Translations under genes and position numbers: made by a program
Notes under the pieces: model-generated
Databases searched by the model: none
Told to the model about the DNA's origin: nothing
What the model saw: only the letters and a program-made list of their open reading frames with translations
Source: Gemmatirosa kalamazoonensis
GTDB taxonomy: Bacteria; Gemmatimonadota; Gemmatimonadetes; Gemmatimonadales; Gemmatimonadaceae
DNA length: 64,000 nt
NCBI RefSeq assembly: GCF_000522985.1
Contig: NZ_CP007128.1
Span: 3,766,220 to 3,830,219 of the forward strand
Reading direction: 5' to 3'
Part shown: piece by piece, positions 9,317-19,955 of the stretch
How the letters are laid out: every line of letters starts with the position of its first letter
How positions within the stretch are numbered: the stretch's first letter is position 1

Positions 9317-11067
9317 CCACCTCGCACGATCTCGCGCACCAGGCTCGCTCCTCGATTCCACGGGATCCGGCGAACGACCGCCGGCGCCGCGCTCGACTCC
9401 AGCGGCGCGTCGCCGTTCGGGCGTCCGCCGGGGCGGCGCACCGGCGGCGAGATGCCCCCGCCGCGCCGGACGGCTGGAGGCGTCGTCGTGCCGCGGCGCG
9501 TGCGCGTGCTGTCCGACGTCGAGTCGCCGGGCTCCAGATACACGCCGGTGGCCGAGTCGGTGACCGTGACCGTCTGCACCTGGCTGCTGTCGAAGTCCAC
9601 CGTGATGCGGCGTCCCTTCACGTAGTTGATCCCCGGCGTCGCCGTGCGCCCCTCGCTCGACGCGATCTGGTAGAGCGAGCTGGCGTTCCCCGCGGCGACG
9701 ATCTGCTTCACCGGCGGGTTCTTCGTGGTGTCGCGCGCCGCGGCGAGCGTATCGAAGCGCGCGACGATCGTGTCGCCGGCGAGGAAGTCGCGCTCCTTCG
9801 ACGCGATCTTCGTGGAGTCGGGGATCGAGCGCGCGACCGCGCGCCGCACGGCGTGCAGCTCGCGGATGCGCTGGTCGGGCATGATCGCCTCGATCGAGTC
9901 GGCGACGACGTCGCGGTCGGGCGACGTGGCCGTCGCGCGTGACGGGCCCCACGCGTACGCGCGCTCCACTCTGCTCTCGCGCACTCGCAGGTCGACCGTG
10001 TCCGACTTCAGATCGAGGTCGTCGCTCAGCACGCGCGCCTTGCCGCGCGACACCACGCGCGTCAGCTCGCGCTGCTTCGAGAACAGGTCGATGAGCGTGC
10101 CCGAGAGCGTGAACTGCCGGCCGCGCGTGCCCTTGATCTGCGCGTTGTTCACGAGGTGCGCGAGCTCGGTGCCCTGATCGAACGTGGCCGAGTCGGACGT
10201 CGCGGTGACGTCGGGCCGGATGATCTGCACCTGGCCCGACGCGTATACCAGGCTGTCGCCCTCGTCGAGGATCGTGTTCGCGATGATCGTCGCCGTGTCG
10301 CGCGTCGTCGCCGTCCTCGCGGCGGAGCGGCTCCTCGCGGGGCGTGCGCTGTCGGCGGTCGCGTCGCCGGTCGTCACCACGCGCAGCACCGGTCGGCCGA
10401 TCGCGGTGAGACGCGAGCGGTCGCGCAGCCCCGGCGCCTCGCGCAGGTACTCGGCCTGCGGCCCGGTCATCGTCGTGCCCGTGGGCAGCGTGACGAAGAC
10501 GTTCCCCTCGGCCACCAGCCGCTCCTCGGCCGTGTAGTAGGTGAGACGGTTCGACGTCAGGTGCACGCGACCCGGCTCGTCGTACACGACGTTGTTCACG
10601 AGCAGGAGCATGCCGTTCACGCTGTAGTACTCGGCGCTGTCGGCCTGCAGGCGGTTGTTGATGCCGCGGCAGTGCGCGACGACGCCGGCGCCGACGTACA
10701 CGATCTCGTTGCCGTCGCCGTTGCCGAACTTGTTGAGGCGCGAGTTCGGCGGGCTGTCGGGCGTATCGTTGATGGCGACGAACCGGCAGCGCGACGTCGG
10801 GTCCTCCGCGCGACGGCGCGGTGGTGCGGCAGCGCGTCGCGCCGAGTCCGCGCGCGCGGCGCGTGCGGCGGAATCGCGCGCGGCGCTGTCGGCGCGCGTG
10901 ATCGCCGTCGTGTCGCGGCGCGCTGCCGTGTCGCGCACAGCGACGGCCGACGTATCCGGTCGCGCGGGCGGCGTCGGCGTGGTGCGGGCTCTCGGCCCAC
11001 GCGCGCACGCCGCGACGGACGCGGCGACGAGCACGGCGAGAGCGAGCGCGCGGCGCGGGTGGCTCAT
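9310..11067 (-). CDS. LptA/OstA-like LPS transport protein, large lipoprotein form
   Basis: This 585-residue protein starts MSHPRRALALAVLVAASVAAC, a signal peptide with a lipobox (VAAC), then a low-complexity Asp/Thr/Arg/Ala stretch to about residue 75. The rest repeats OstA-like beta-strand units (NRLQADSAEYYSVNGMLLL; NRLTYYTAEERLVAEGNVFV; TIIANTILDEGDSLVYASGQV). These are expected to build the beta-jellyroll that carries LPS across the periplasm. LptA of E. coli has 185 residues, so this one is about three times longer and closer to the N-terminal half of LptD-type proteins. It lies between lptC and lptB with ATG/stop overlaps on both sides. No LptD-like barrel is present in it. Confidence 0.82.
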   Translation of the reverse strand: MSHPRRALALAVLVAASVAACARGPRARTTPTPPARPDTSAVAVRDTAARRDTTAITRADSAARDSAARAARADSARRAAAPPRRRAEDPTSRCRFVAINDTPDSPPNSRLNKFGNGDGNEIVYVGAGVVAHCRGINNRLQADSAEYYSVNGMLLLVNNVVYDEPGRVHLTSNRLTYYTAEERLVAEGNVFVTLPTGTTMTGPQAEYLREAPGLRDRSRLTAIGRPVLRVVTTGDATADSARPARSRSAARTATTRDTATIIANTILDEGDSLVYASGQVQIIRPDVTATSDSATFDQGTELAHLVNNAQIKGTRGRQFTLSGTLIDLFSKQRELTRVVSRGKARVLSDDLDLKSDTVDLRVRESRVERAYAWGPSRATATSPDRDVVADSIEAIMPDQRIRELHAVRRAVARSIPDSTKIASKERDFLAGDTIVARFDTLAAARDTTKNPPVKQIVAAGNASSLYQIASSEGRTATPGINYVKGRRITVDFDSSQVQTVTVTDSATGVYLEPGDSTSDSTRTRRGTTTPPAVRRGGGISPPVRRPGGRPNGDAPLESSAAPAVVRRIPWNRGASLVREIVRGGW

Positions 11068-11660
11068 GGCTTCGGCTTGCGCGTCAGGCCGCCGGCGGGC
11101 AGCACGGTGCCTCCCTTCGCGCCGCTGAGCACCGTCACGTTCGTCAGCTGCGGATCGGAGCGGAAGCCGATGCCCGAGAAGTTGCGTCCCGGCGACGTGT
11201 ACGTGAACGCGGTGTCGCTCGAGATCTGATTCAGCGTGCGGTCGTACACGAGATGCGGCGACTTCAGCTTCCGCCCGTCCTCGCTCGTCACGACCACGTC
11301 GCCGCGGCCGTCGAGCTTCTGCGTCCGTACGTCGTACGTCCCCTGCTTGGCCGACATCGTCGCGTTCTTCACGCCGTTCCGGTCGAAGAAGATCGTGTTG
11401 ACCTTCCGCAGCTCCATCCGGTTCATGTCGTCGTAGAAGAACGCGGTGTCCGCTTGCAGCTCGCCGCGGCGCACGCCGGCGGTGGTGAGCGCGTGACGGA
11501 GCCCGAACATGACCTGGTCTGCGGAGTCGCCGAGCGCGGAACGCTTCGTGGCGAGCGTGGGGGTGTTCTTGTCCTTGCACGCCGCCGCGGTGGCGAGCAG
11601 CGTGACGAGAAGGATCGTGCGACGTCGTGCGTGCATTGCCTGCATCGGGGAGCGCATCAC
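11064..11660 (-). CDS. lptC: LptC-like LPS export protein
   Basis: The 198-residue protein starts with a hydrophobic segment ending LLATAAAC, a lipobox, so it is probably a lipoprotein rather than having the single anchor helix of E. coli LptC. After it come LptC-family strands: ADTAFFYDDMNRMELRKVNTIFFDRNG, MSAKQGTYDVRTQKLDGRGDVVV, and the C-terminal part LKSPHLVYDRTLNQISSDTAFTYTSPG. LptC receives LPS from the LptBFG transporter and hands it to LptA. LptF and LptG are not in the window. It overlaps kdsD before it and lptA after it by ATGA. Two further in-frame ATGs near the beginning (MQAM, MHARRR) are possible starts. Confidence 0.86.
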   Translation of the reverse strand: MMRSPMQAMHARRRTILLVTLLATAAACKDKNTPTLATKRSALGDSADQVMFGLRHALTTAGVRRGELQADTAFFYDDMNRMELRKVNTIFFDRNGVKNATMSAKQGTYDVRTQKLDGRGDVVVTSEDGRKLKSPHLVYDRTLNQISSDTAFTYTSPGRNFSGIGFRSDPQLTNVTVLSGAKGGTVLPAGGLTRKPKP

Positions 11661-12670
11661 GCGGCGCCGGCCCGCATGAGATCGTGGAGATGGACGACGC
11701 CGACGACCCGGCTCGCGTCGTCGACGACGGGCATCGCGATGATGCCGTGCTGCTCCATGCGGTACACCGCCTGGCTGCCGAGTTCCTCCGGACGGGCGGA
11801 CTTCCCACCTCGCGTCATCACCGCCTCGACGGATTCATCCATCGACGCGTCGTCCCGCTGGAGCAGGCGCGTGAGGTCGCCGGTGGTGAACACGCCGAGC
11901 AGGCGCCGATCCGCGTCGACGACCGCGGCGATCCCGCGTTGCCGGGCGAGCGTCACCACCGCCGCGCGCACCGTGTCCGTCGGCGCGAGCAGCGGGAGCG
12001 GCTGCTCGATCATGACGTCGTCCACGCGGACGAGCAGCTTGCGACCGAGCGACCCACCCGGGTGGAGGCGCGCGAAGTCCTCGCGGCGGAAGCCCTTCAC
12101 CTCGAGCAGTGCGACGGACAGCGCGTCGCCGAGCGCGAGCGCCGCGGTGGTGCTGGTGGTCGGCGCGAGGTCGTGCGGGCATGCTTCCTCACGCACCCAC
12201 GCGTCGAGCACCACGTCGGCGTGTCGGCCGAGCGACGACGCGACGTTGCCGGTGATCGCGATGGTGCGCACGCCGAAGCGCTCGAGCTGCCCGAGCAGCG
12301 GCAGCAGCTCCTCCGTCTCGCCGCTCTTCGAGAGCAGGATCGCGACGTCGGACGGGCCCACGATCCCGAGGTCGCCGTGCACACTCTCCACCGGGTGCAG
12401 GAACGCCGCCGGCGTGCCGGTGGACGTGAGCGTCGCCGCGATCTTGCGCGCGATCAGGCCGGATTTGCCCACGCCCGCGACGATCACGCGGCCCGGCGAC
12501 GTCGCGATGAGCTCCACCGCGCGCGCGAACGCGTGGTCGAGGCGCCGCTCCACGCCGTCGATCGCGTCGCGCTCCATGCGCAGCACGCGGCGTCCGGTCG
12601 CGACCGTGCGCTCGGCGTCGAGCGCGACGTGCGCGCGCAGCTCGGCCAGGTCCGTCGTCGTGTCGCTCAC
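11657..12670 (-). CDS. kdsD: D-arabinose-5-phosphate isomerase KdsD/KpsF
   Basis: This enzyme turns ribulose 5-phosphate into arabinose 5-phosphate, the first step to Kdo. The 337 residues hold an N-terminal SIS sugar-isomerase domain (VIVAGVGKSGLIARKIAATL near 62-82, then FLHPVESVHGDLGIV, LLSKSGETEEL, and the FARLHPGGSLGRKLL end) and two CBS repeats in the C-terminal half, as in E. coli KdsD. The start is a GTG at 12670 whose GTGA overlaps the kdsC stop; the frame is open further upstream but the domain begins right here. All four Kdo genes (kdsB, kdsA, kdsC, kdsD) are in this operon. Confidence 0.95.
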   Translation of the reverse strand: MSDTTTDLAELRAHVALDAERTVATGRRVLRMERDAIDGVERRLDHAFARAVELIATSPGRVIVAGVGKSGLIARKIAATLTSTGTPAAFLHPVESVHGDLGIVGPSDVAILLSKSGETEELLPLLGQLERFGVRTIAITGNVASSLGRHADVVLDAWVREEACPHDLAPTTSTTAALALGDALSVALLEVKGFRREDFARLHPGGSLGRKLLVRVDDVMIEQPLPLLAPTDTVRAAVVTLARQRGIAAVVDADRRLLGVFTTGDLTRLLQRDDASMDESVEAVMTRGGKSARPEELGSQAVYRMEQHGIIAMPVVDDASRVVGVVHLHDLMRAGAA

Positions 12671-13302
12671 GGCACCACGCCCTCGGGCTCGACGTCCATC
12701 GCGCGACTCGATACGTAGCGCTCGACGATGGCGTCCCACTCGCCGCGGGCCTTCAGCAGCAGCTCGGCGAACTCGCGCACCGCGCCGCGCCCACCGCCGC
12801 GTGTGAGCGTGAAGCGACGCGCCTCGCGCCACGCGTCGTCGGTGGCATTCGCGACGACGACGGGCAGACCGACGGCGCGCAGCACGGCGACGTCCGGCAG
12901 GTCGTCACCCAGGTACGCCATCTCGTCGAGGCCGATGCCGTGCTCCTCGCCGATGCGGCGGATGGCGCGCAGCTTCATCGCCCGCGCGTCCTGCACCAGA
13001 TCGTCGACGCCCAGCTCCTCGGCGCGCAGCCTGACGCTCTCCGACACGCGACCGGTGACGATCCCGGTGCGGATGCCGGCCATGCGCAGCATGAGGATGC
13101 CGAGTCCGTCCTGGATGTCGTAGCGCTTGAACTCCAGGCGGCGCCCCACGACGTCGCCGAGGTAGATGCCGCCGTCGGTGAGCACGCCGTCCACGTCGAA
13201 GCCCACCCACCGGATCCGGCGCGCGAGATCCGCGGGGAACACCGGCGCGCGCGCGGACGTCGTCGTGCCGTTGCCACCGAGCAGCGGGGGGAAGGCCGTC
13301 AT
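12667..13302 (-). CDS. kdsC: 3-deoxy-D-manno-octulosonate 8-phosphate phosphatase
   Basis: This HAD-superfamily phosphatase removes phosphate from Kdo-8-P. The 211-residue protein has the nucleophile motif [16 protein letters not shown] (both Asp), [18 protein letters not shown], the conserved [12 protein letters not shown] (family pattern GxxxKxxA) and the metal-binding [12 protein letters not shown], with [31 protein letters not shown] at the end, exactly the KdsC layout without a cap domain. The ATG at 13302 overlaps the expected kdsA stop as ATGA. An upstream in-frame GTG at 13320 is less likely because it would run deep into kdsA. The stop overlaps kdsD. Confidence 0.94.
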   Translation of the reverse strand: MTAFPPLLGGNGTTTSARAPVFPADLARRIRWVGFDVDGVLTDGGIYLGDVVGRRLEFKRYDIQDGLGILMLRMAGIRTGIVTGRVSESVRLRAEELGVDDLVQDARAMKLRAIRRIGEEHGIGLDEMAYLGDDLPDVAVLRAVGLPVVVANATDDAWREARRFTLTRGGGRGAVREFAELLLKARGEWDAIVERYVSSRAMDVEPEGVVP

Positions 13303-14152
13303 GCGCGCGCCGCCTCCCACACGCGCAGCGCGCGCGCGTGACGAGCCCCTCGAGCTGGTCGAGCGGGATCATGTTAGGCCCATCGCTCGGGGCCGTGTCG
13401 GGCGTCGGGTGCGTCTCGAGAAAGAGGCCGTCGACGCCGGCGGCACACGCCGCGAGCGTGAGCGGCGGGATGAACTCCCGCGCGCCGCCGCTCGCGCCAC
13501 CCTCGCCGCGGCCGGGCTGCTGCACGCTGTGCGTTCCGTCGAAGATCACCGGCGCGGCGCACGCCTCGCGCATGCGGGAGACCGCGCGGAAGTCGACGAC
13601 GAGATCGCCGTAGCCGAAGAACGTGCCGCGCTCCGTCACGGCGACCATCTCGCCGCCCGGCAGGTCGTGTCGCTCGCAGCCGCGCGCGCCGCGGCGCACC
13701 TTGTCCACCGCGCCGCGCATTCCCTCGGGATGCATCCACTGCCCCTTCTTCACGTTCACCGGCAGCCCCGTCGCGCCGGCCGCCACGAGCAGATCCGTCT
13801 GACGACAGAGGAACGCTGGGATCTGCAGCACGTCCACCACCTCGGCCGCGGTCTCGCACTGCTCGGGCAGGTGGATGTCGGTGAGCACGGGAAGTCCCGT
13901 CTCGCGCTTCACGCGCTCCAGCGCGACGAGCCCGCGCTCGATGCCCAGGCCGCGCATGGCGCCGGGGTTCGAGCGATTCGCCTTGTCGAAGCTCGCCTTG
14001 AAGATCACGCCCCCGGGCACGCGTTCCGCCAGCCGCGCGAGATGCTCGGCGACCCGAAGATTCAGGTCGTCGTCCTCGAGCTGACACGGGCCGGCGATGA
14101 GGAACAAGCGGCCGCGCCGCAGCGGGCTTTCGAGGGAACGTGCGATCGCCAT
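13299..14152 (-). CDS. kdsA: Kdo-8-phosphate synthase, with an apparent frameshift near the 3' end
   Basis: KdsA condenses arabinose 5-phosphate with phosphoenolpyruvate. The ATG at 14152 (5 nt after the pyrG stop) leads into [51 protein letters not shown] and [17 protein letters not shown], all KdsA landmarks. After LEGLVTRA the frame fails to stop and runs on through kdsC in the wrong frame to 12905. Removing one GC dinucleotide from the run at 13328-13338 gives an end [10 protein letters not shown] and a TGA that overlaps the kdsC ATG as ATGA, with 283 residues in all, the normal KdsA length. I therefore read this as a sequencing error or a real dinucleotide frameshift; coordinates are for the repaired gene. 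Confidence 0.85.
13328..13338. repeat. GC dinucleotide run at the kdsA frame break
   Basis: Eleven bases of uninterrupted alternating G and C lie where the kdsA reading frame breaks. One unit fewer restores the expected C terminus and the usual ATGA overlap with kdsC. Such runs are prone both to slippage in the cell and to sequencing error; the sequence alone does not say which applies. Confidence 0.7.
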
Positions 14153-14157
14153 GAGCG

Positions 14158-16705
<2,548 letters not shown>

Positions 16706-16744
16706 CCGACAGCGGCGAGGGCGGACGCAAAATTCACGCCATGT

Positions 16745-16773
16745 AACGTACCACGCGGTCCACCCGAACGCAA
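16745..16773 (-). promoter_or_regulatory. Possible promoter for the kdsB envelope operon
   Basis: On the minus strand TTGCGT (16773-16768) is followed after 17 nt by TACGTT (16750-16745), leaving about 39 nt to the kdsB ATG. The match to a sigma-70 type promoter is modest (TTG and TAnnnT only). It is listed because spacing and position fit and the operon must start in this 129-nt gap. I see no convincing promoter for terC in the same gap. Confidence 0.35.
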
Positions 16774-16834
16774 ACGCGGCGCCGAACGCAGAACGCGTCT
16801 GCGTCGCGGTCCGCCGCGTGCTTACTTCCGCCGC

Positions 16835-17866
16835 ATGTCGCATCCCCTGCTCTGGGCCGTCTTCACTCTCGGTGTGCTGAGCGTGCTCGCGCTCGACCTC
16901 GGCGTCTTCCACCGCCGAGCGCACGTCGTGCGCGCGCGCGAGGCCGCGACGTGGAGCGTCGTGTGGATCACGCTCGCCGCGCTGTTCGGCCTGGGCATCT
17001 ACTACTTCGTCGGGCGGCAGTCGGCGCTGGAGTTCGCGGCCGGCTATCTCGTCGAGGAAGCGCTGTCGGTCGACAACCTGTTCGTGTTCCTCCTGCTCTT
17101 CAGCTACTTCAAGGTGCCGGAGATCCAGCGGCACCGCGTGCTGTTCTGGGGGATCCTCGGGGCGCTGCTCATGCGCGGCGCGATGATCGCGTTAGGCGCG
17201 GCGCTCATCCACCGCTTCCACTGGATCATCTTCGTGTTCGGCGCGTTCCTCGTGTACACGGGCGCGCGGATGGCCGTCTCCGGCGGCGAGCAGGTCGACC
17301 CGGAGCACAACCCGGCGCTCAAGCTCGTGCGCCGCGTCTTCCCCGTCACGCCGACGTTCCGCGGCCAGCACTTCTTCGTGCGCGCGCGGCCCGCCGGCGG
17401 TGGCGCCGAGCGGTGGTTCGCGACGCCGCTGTTCATCGTGCTCGTGCTCGTGGAGACGACGGACCTCGTCTTCGCGGTCGACTCGATCCCCGCCATCTTC
17501 GGCGTCACGAACGACCCGTTCATCGTCTACACGTCGAACGTGTTCGCGATACTCGGGCTGCGGTCGCTGTTCTTCCTCCTCGCCGGGGCGATCACGCGCT
17601 TCCACCTGCTGCGCTACGGGCTCGCCGCGGTGCTCGCGTTCGTCGGCGTGAAGATGCTCGTCTCGTCGAAGTGGCCGATCCCGATCGGCATCTCGCTCGG
17701 CGTCATCGCGGCGCTGCTCGGCGCATCGGTCGTCGCGTCGCTGCTCCGGCCGGCGCCCGAGGGGCCGACGCTCTCGCCGCGCACGGGGACCACCGAGGAG
17801 CAGCCCGTCGCGACCCAGGGCGCGGAGGCGCCGCGCGAGGCGGCGCCGAACGAGCGACCCGTGTGA
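16835..17866 (+). CDS. TerC-family integral membrane protein
   Basis: The 343-residue protein has about seven to nine hydrophobic segments and the TerC hallmarks: EEALSVDNLFVFLLLFSYF, FWGILGALLMRGAMI, VYTGARMA, and later VLVETTDLVFAVDSIPAIFGVTNDPFIVYTSNVFAILGLRSLFF, with the acidic intramembrane residues conserved. Members of this family export Mn2+ (Alx, YceF/YkoY types) or were named for tellurium resistance. In this genome a manganese or metal role is more likely than tellurite, as no other ter genes are near. It is one of only two plus-strand genes and converges on the outer-membrane-like gene with 15 nt between stops. A polar Pro/Glu-rich tail of about 45 residues ends it. No clear ribosome site precedes the ATG. 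Confidence 0.92.
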   Translation: MSHPLLWAVFTLGVLSVLALDLGVFHRRAHVVRAREAATWSVVWITLAALFGLGIYYFVGRQSALEFAAGYLVEEALSVDNLFVFLLLFSYFKVPEIQRHRVLFWGILGALLMRGAMIALGAALIHRFHWIIFVFGAFLVYTGARMAVSGGEQVDPEHNPALKLVRRVFPVTPTFRGQHFFVRARPAGGGAERWFATPLFIVLVLVETTDLVFAVDSIPAIFGVTNDPFIVYTSNVFAILGLRSLFFLLAGAITRFHLLRYGLAAVLAFVGVKMLVSSKWPIPIGISLGVIAALLGASVVASLLRPAPEGPTLSPRTGTTEEQPVATQGAEAPREAAPNERPV

Positions 17867-17881
17867 CGCGGCTGACCGGGC

Positions 17882-19303
17882 TCAGGGCGCGGAGAGGCTG
17901 ACGCCCAGCTCGTGTCGCGAGGGCTTCGCCGGGTCGATCACGAAGTCGACGCGGACGACGGCGAGAATGAGACGCAGCCCGAGGTTCTGCGTGAGCGCCG
18001 GGAGTCGACCGACGCCCGCGCCGCCGACGACGTGGCGCAGCGCGACCTTCGGGCTGCCGACGAACGGCAGCTTCACCGCGTTCACCGGGACCGTGTACCG
18101 GCTCTCGAGCCACACGAGCCGGTCGCCCCCCTGCTCCAGCAGCAGCAGCGTGGGGATCGTCGGTCCGCCGCCGACGTACGCGTAGCGCTGCGACGGCGTG
18201 CTGTCGCCCGCGGTGAGCACGAAGTGTCCGAGCGCGTCGAACGTGTGATCGCGGAACGCCGGGAACGAGACCTGGCCGTCGACGGTGAGCTGCGCGAAGC
18301 GGCGGTCGTCGGGGGTGGCCAGGGGCAGCTCGGCGCGCAGCAGCCCGTGCGCGGTGACCGGGCCGTTCAGCACCTCCGCGCGCACGCCGAGGAGCGCGGA
18401 CGCGATGGAGCCGCCCGTCACCGCGGGATTCGGCCGGAGCATCCCCTCCTCGCGGTCGTGGCGCGCGAGGAAGCTCCGCGGTGCCGACGACGCGAGCGAG
18501 TCGCGCGCGGCCGACCACGAGCGCTCGACGAGCGCGCCGACGAACGGCGCGATCACCGAGGACGTCGTCTCGAAGCGCCGCGTGCCGGTGAGCTCCGCGC
18601 GATCGGCGCGGTAGTAGTTCCGCGCGTCGCTGCCGGCGAACAGCGCCGTCGCCGTGTTCACGAGATCGCTGCGCATCCACGCGTCGTTCGTGAACGTGCC
18701 GCGGCCGGCGCGCGCCTCCAGCGCGGTGCGACGCCCGAGCTCCCACGTCGCCGTCGCCGATGGATCGAGCGTGCCGAGGTGCGAGCGATACGTCAGCGCG
18801 GGATCGATGCGCAGCCGCCCCGTGTCGAGCGCGATCTCCGGCCCGACGCCGGCCGAGAGGCCGTCGATGCGGTCGTAGGTCGGAATCTGCACGCCGAACA
18901 ACCCGGGGAGCGAGAACCTCGGCACCGGGTGGTGCTCGAGAAGCTCGTAGTCCAGCGCGTAGGTCTCGCCGCCCGTCGGCGTGGCGCGGAAGCCGACGTC
19001 GGGAAACGCGAGCCGCTCGCCGGCTACGGTCGCGAGCGTGGAGTTCAGCACGACCCCGCCGAACGCGATCGCCCGTCCATCGATCCTCGCACCGGGACGG
19101 AGCACGACGTCGCCGAGCACGATGAAGTCGCCGCGGACGTGTCCCTCGAGCCGCGCCGGTCCGCCGATGACGAGCAGCGTGGTCGGCACGTCGGTGCCGC
19201 GTCCGAGCACGATGCCGGTGTCGGGCGCGACGACCACCGCGTGTGGCCGCGCGAGCGCGTCGCGGAGCAGGCGCCCCGCCACGCCGGGGCCGAGGTCGCG
19301 CAC
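17882..19303 (-). CDS. Putative outer-membrane barrel protein with a bactofilin-like N-terminal repeat region; start probably frameshifted
   Basis: The frame opens at a GTG (19303) and gives 473 residues. I do not recognise a named family. Residues about 40-95 (TTLLVIGGPARLEGHVRGDFIVLGDVVLRPGARIDGRAIAFGG) have the alternating hydrophobic/glycine rhythm of a short beta-helix, like polymer-forming or hexapeptide-type repeats. The rest has alternating strand patterns with many aromatic, Arg and Gly residues and ends in a hydrophobic strand, as in surface-antigen barrels. Such a protein needs a signal peptide, and one exists just upstream in another frame (19383-19304), starting at an ATG that overlaps the pabA stop. 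One missing base would join the two. Role unknown. Confidence 0.7.
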   Translation of the reverse strand: MRDLGPGVAGRLLRDALARPHAVVVAPDTGIVLGRGTDVPTTLLVIGGPARLEGHVRGDFIVLGDVVLRPGARIDGRAIAFGGVVLNSTLATVAGERLAFPDVGFRATPTGGETYALDYELLEHHPVPRFSLPGLFGVQIPTYDRIDGLSAGVGPEIALDTGRLRIDPALTYRSHLGTLDPSATATWELGRRTALEARAGRGTFTNDAWMRSDLVNTATALFAGSDARNYYRADRAELTGTRRFETTSSVIAPFVGALVERSWSAARDSLASSAPRSFLARHDREEGMLRPNPAVTGGSIASALLGVRAEVLNGPVTAHGLLRAELPLATPDDRRFAQLTVDGQVSFPAFRDHTFDALGHFVLTAGDSTPSQRYAYVGGGPTIPTLLLLEQGGDRLVWLESRYTVPVNAVKLPFVGSPKVALRHVVGGAGVGRLPALTQNLGLRLILAVVRVDFVIDPAKPSRHELGVSLSAP

Positions 19304-19383
19304 GTACGCGCGGGCGCCGGCTGCGCCGCGATGCAGGGCGCGGCGGCGACGATCGCGACGGCGAGCGCGAGCCCGCGGATCAT
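19304..19383 (-). other. Out-of-frame signal-peptide segment belonging to the downstream barrel gene
   Basis: An ATG at 19383 overlaps the pabA stop as ATGA and encodes MIRGLALAVAIVAAAPCIAA followed by QPAPAR, a good signal peptide with cleavage after CIAA. The frame then carries on as low-quality sequence and stops at 19045, while the barrel frame (one base off) begins at 19303. A one-base insertion (or a two-base deletion) between about 19303 and 19325 would fuse the two into one secreted protein of about 500 residues. Confidence 0.65.
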
Positions 19384-19955
19384 CCGGCGAGCGCCAGGAA
19401 GTTCTGGAGGATCTGCTTCCCGCCGGTCGTGAGGATCGACTCGGGGTGGAACTGCACGCCCCACACGGGGTGCTCGCGGTGCCTAACGGCGTGGATCTCC
19501 GACGGATCGTCCGACGCGCGCGAGACGACTTCCAGCGACTCGGGGAGCGACGAGTCCTCGACGATGAGCGAGTGGTAGCGCATCACCTCGAGCGGCGACG
19601 GCAGCCCGGCGAACAGTCCCGTCCCGTCGTGCAGGATGCGCGACGTCTTGCCGTGCATCACGCGCCGCGCGCGCACGACGTGGCCGCCGTACGCCTCCCC
19701 GATCGCCTGGTGGCCGAGGCACACGCCGAGCGTCGGGATCTCGGCGCCCCACCGCCGCACGACGGGCACGGTGACTCCTGCCTCGGCCGGCGTGCACGGC
19801 CCGGGCGAGAGCACGATCGCCTTCGGCCGCAGCGCGCCCACCTCGTCCACGTCGATGGCGTCGTTGCGCCGCACGACCACGTCGGCACCGAGCGCGCCGA
19901 GGTACTGCACGAGGTTGTACGTGAACGAGTCGTAGTTGTCGATGACGAGGATCAT
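19380..19955 (-). CDS. pabA: Anthranilate/aminodeoxychorismate synthase glutamine amidotransferase subunit
   Basis: This class I glutamine amidotransferase supplies ammonia to a TrpE or PabB partner. The 191 residues show LVIDNYDSFTYNLVQYLG at the start, VLSPGPCTPAEAG, the nucleophile Cys in LGVCLGHQAIGEAYGG, VMHGKTS, RYHSLIVE, and the catalytic His-Glu pair in GVQFHPESILTTGG, typical of TrpG/PabA. Whether it serves tryptophan, folate or both cannot be told, since no TrpE or PabB gene is adjacent. Its ATG (19955) overlaps the xerD stop, and its stop overlaps the ATG of the signal-peptide segment. Length matches the family (about 190). Confidence 0.92.
   Translation of the reverse strand: MILVIDNYDSFTYNLVQYLGALGADVVVRRNDAIDVDEVGALRPKAIVLSPGPCTPAEAGVTVPVVRRWGAEIPTLGVCLGHQAIGEAYGGHVVRARRVMHGKTSRILHDGTGLFAGLPSPLEVMRYHSLIVEDSSLPESLEVVSRASDDPSEIHAVRHREHPVWGVQFHPESILTTGGKQILQNFLALAG

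Noticed and set aside
5550-9320. One giant minus-strand frame joining the GT2 gene with sequence across rpoN and lptB
   Set aside because: Only its last 343 codons are a gene, fixed by the ATGA overlap with rpoN; the rest is off-frame to rpoN and lptB.
12905-13298. A long C-terminal extension of KdsA
   Set aside because: It is kdsC read in the wrong frame; better explained by the GC-run frame break.
16835-17866. Tellurite-resistance locus
   Set aside because: Only a TerC-family gene is present; without terZABDE a metal-export role is more likely than tellurium resistance.
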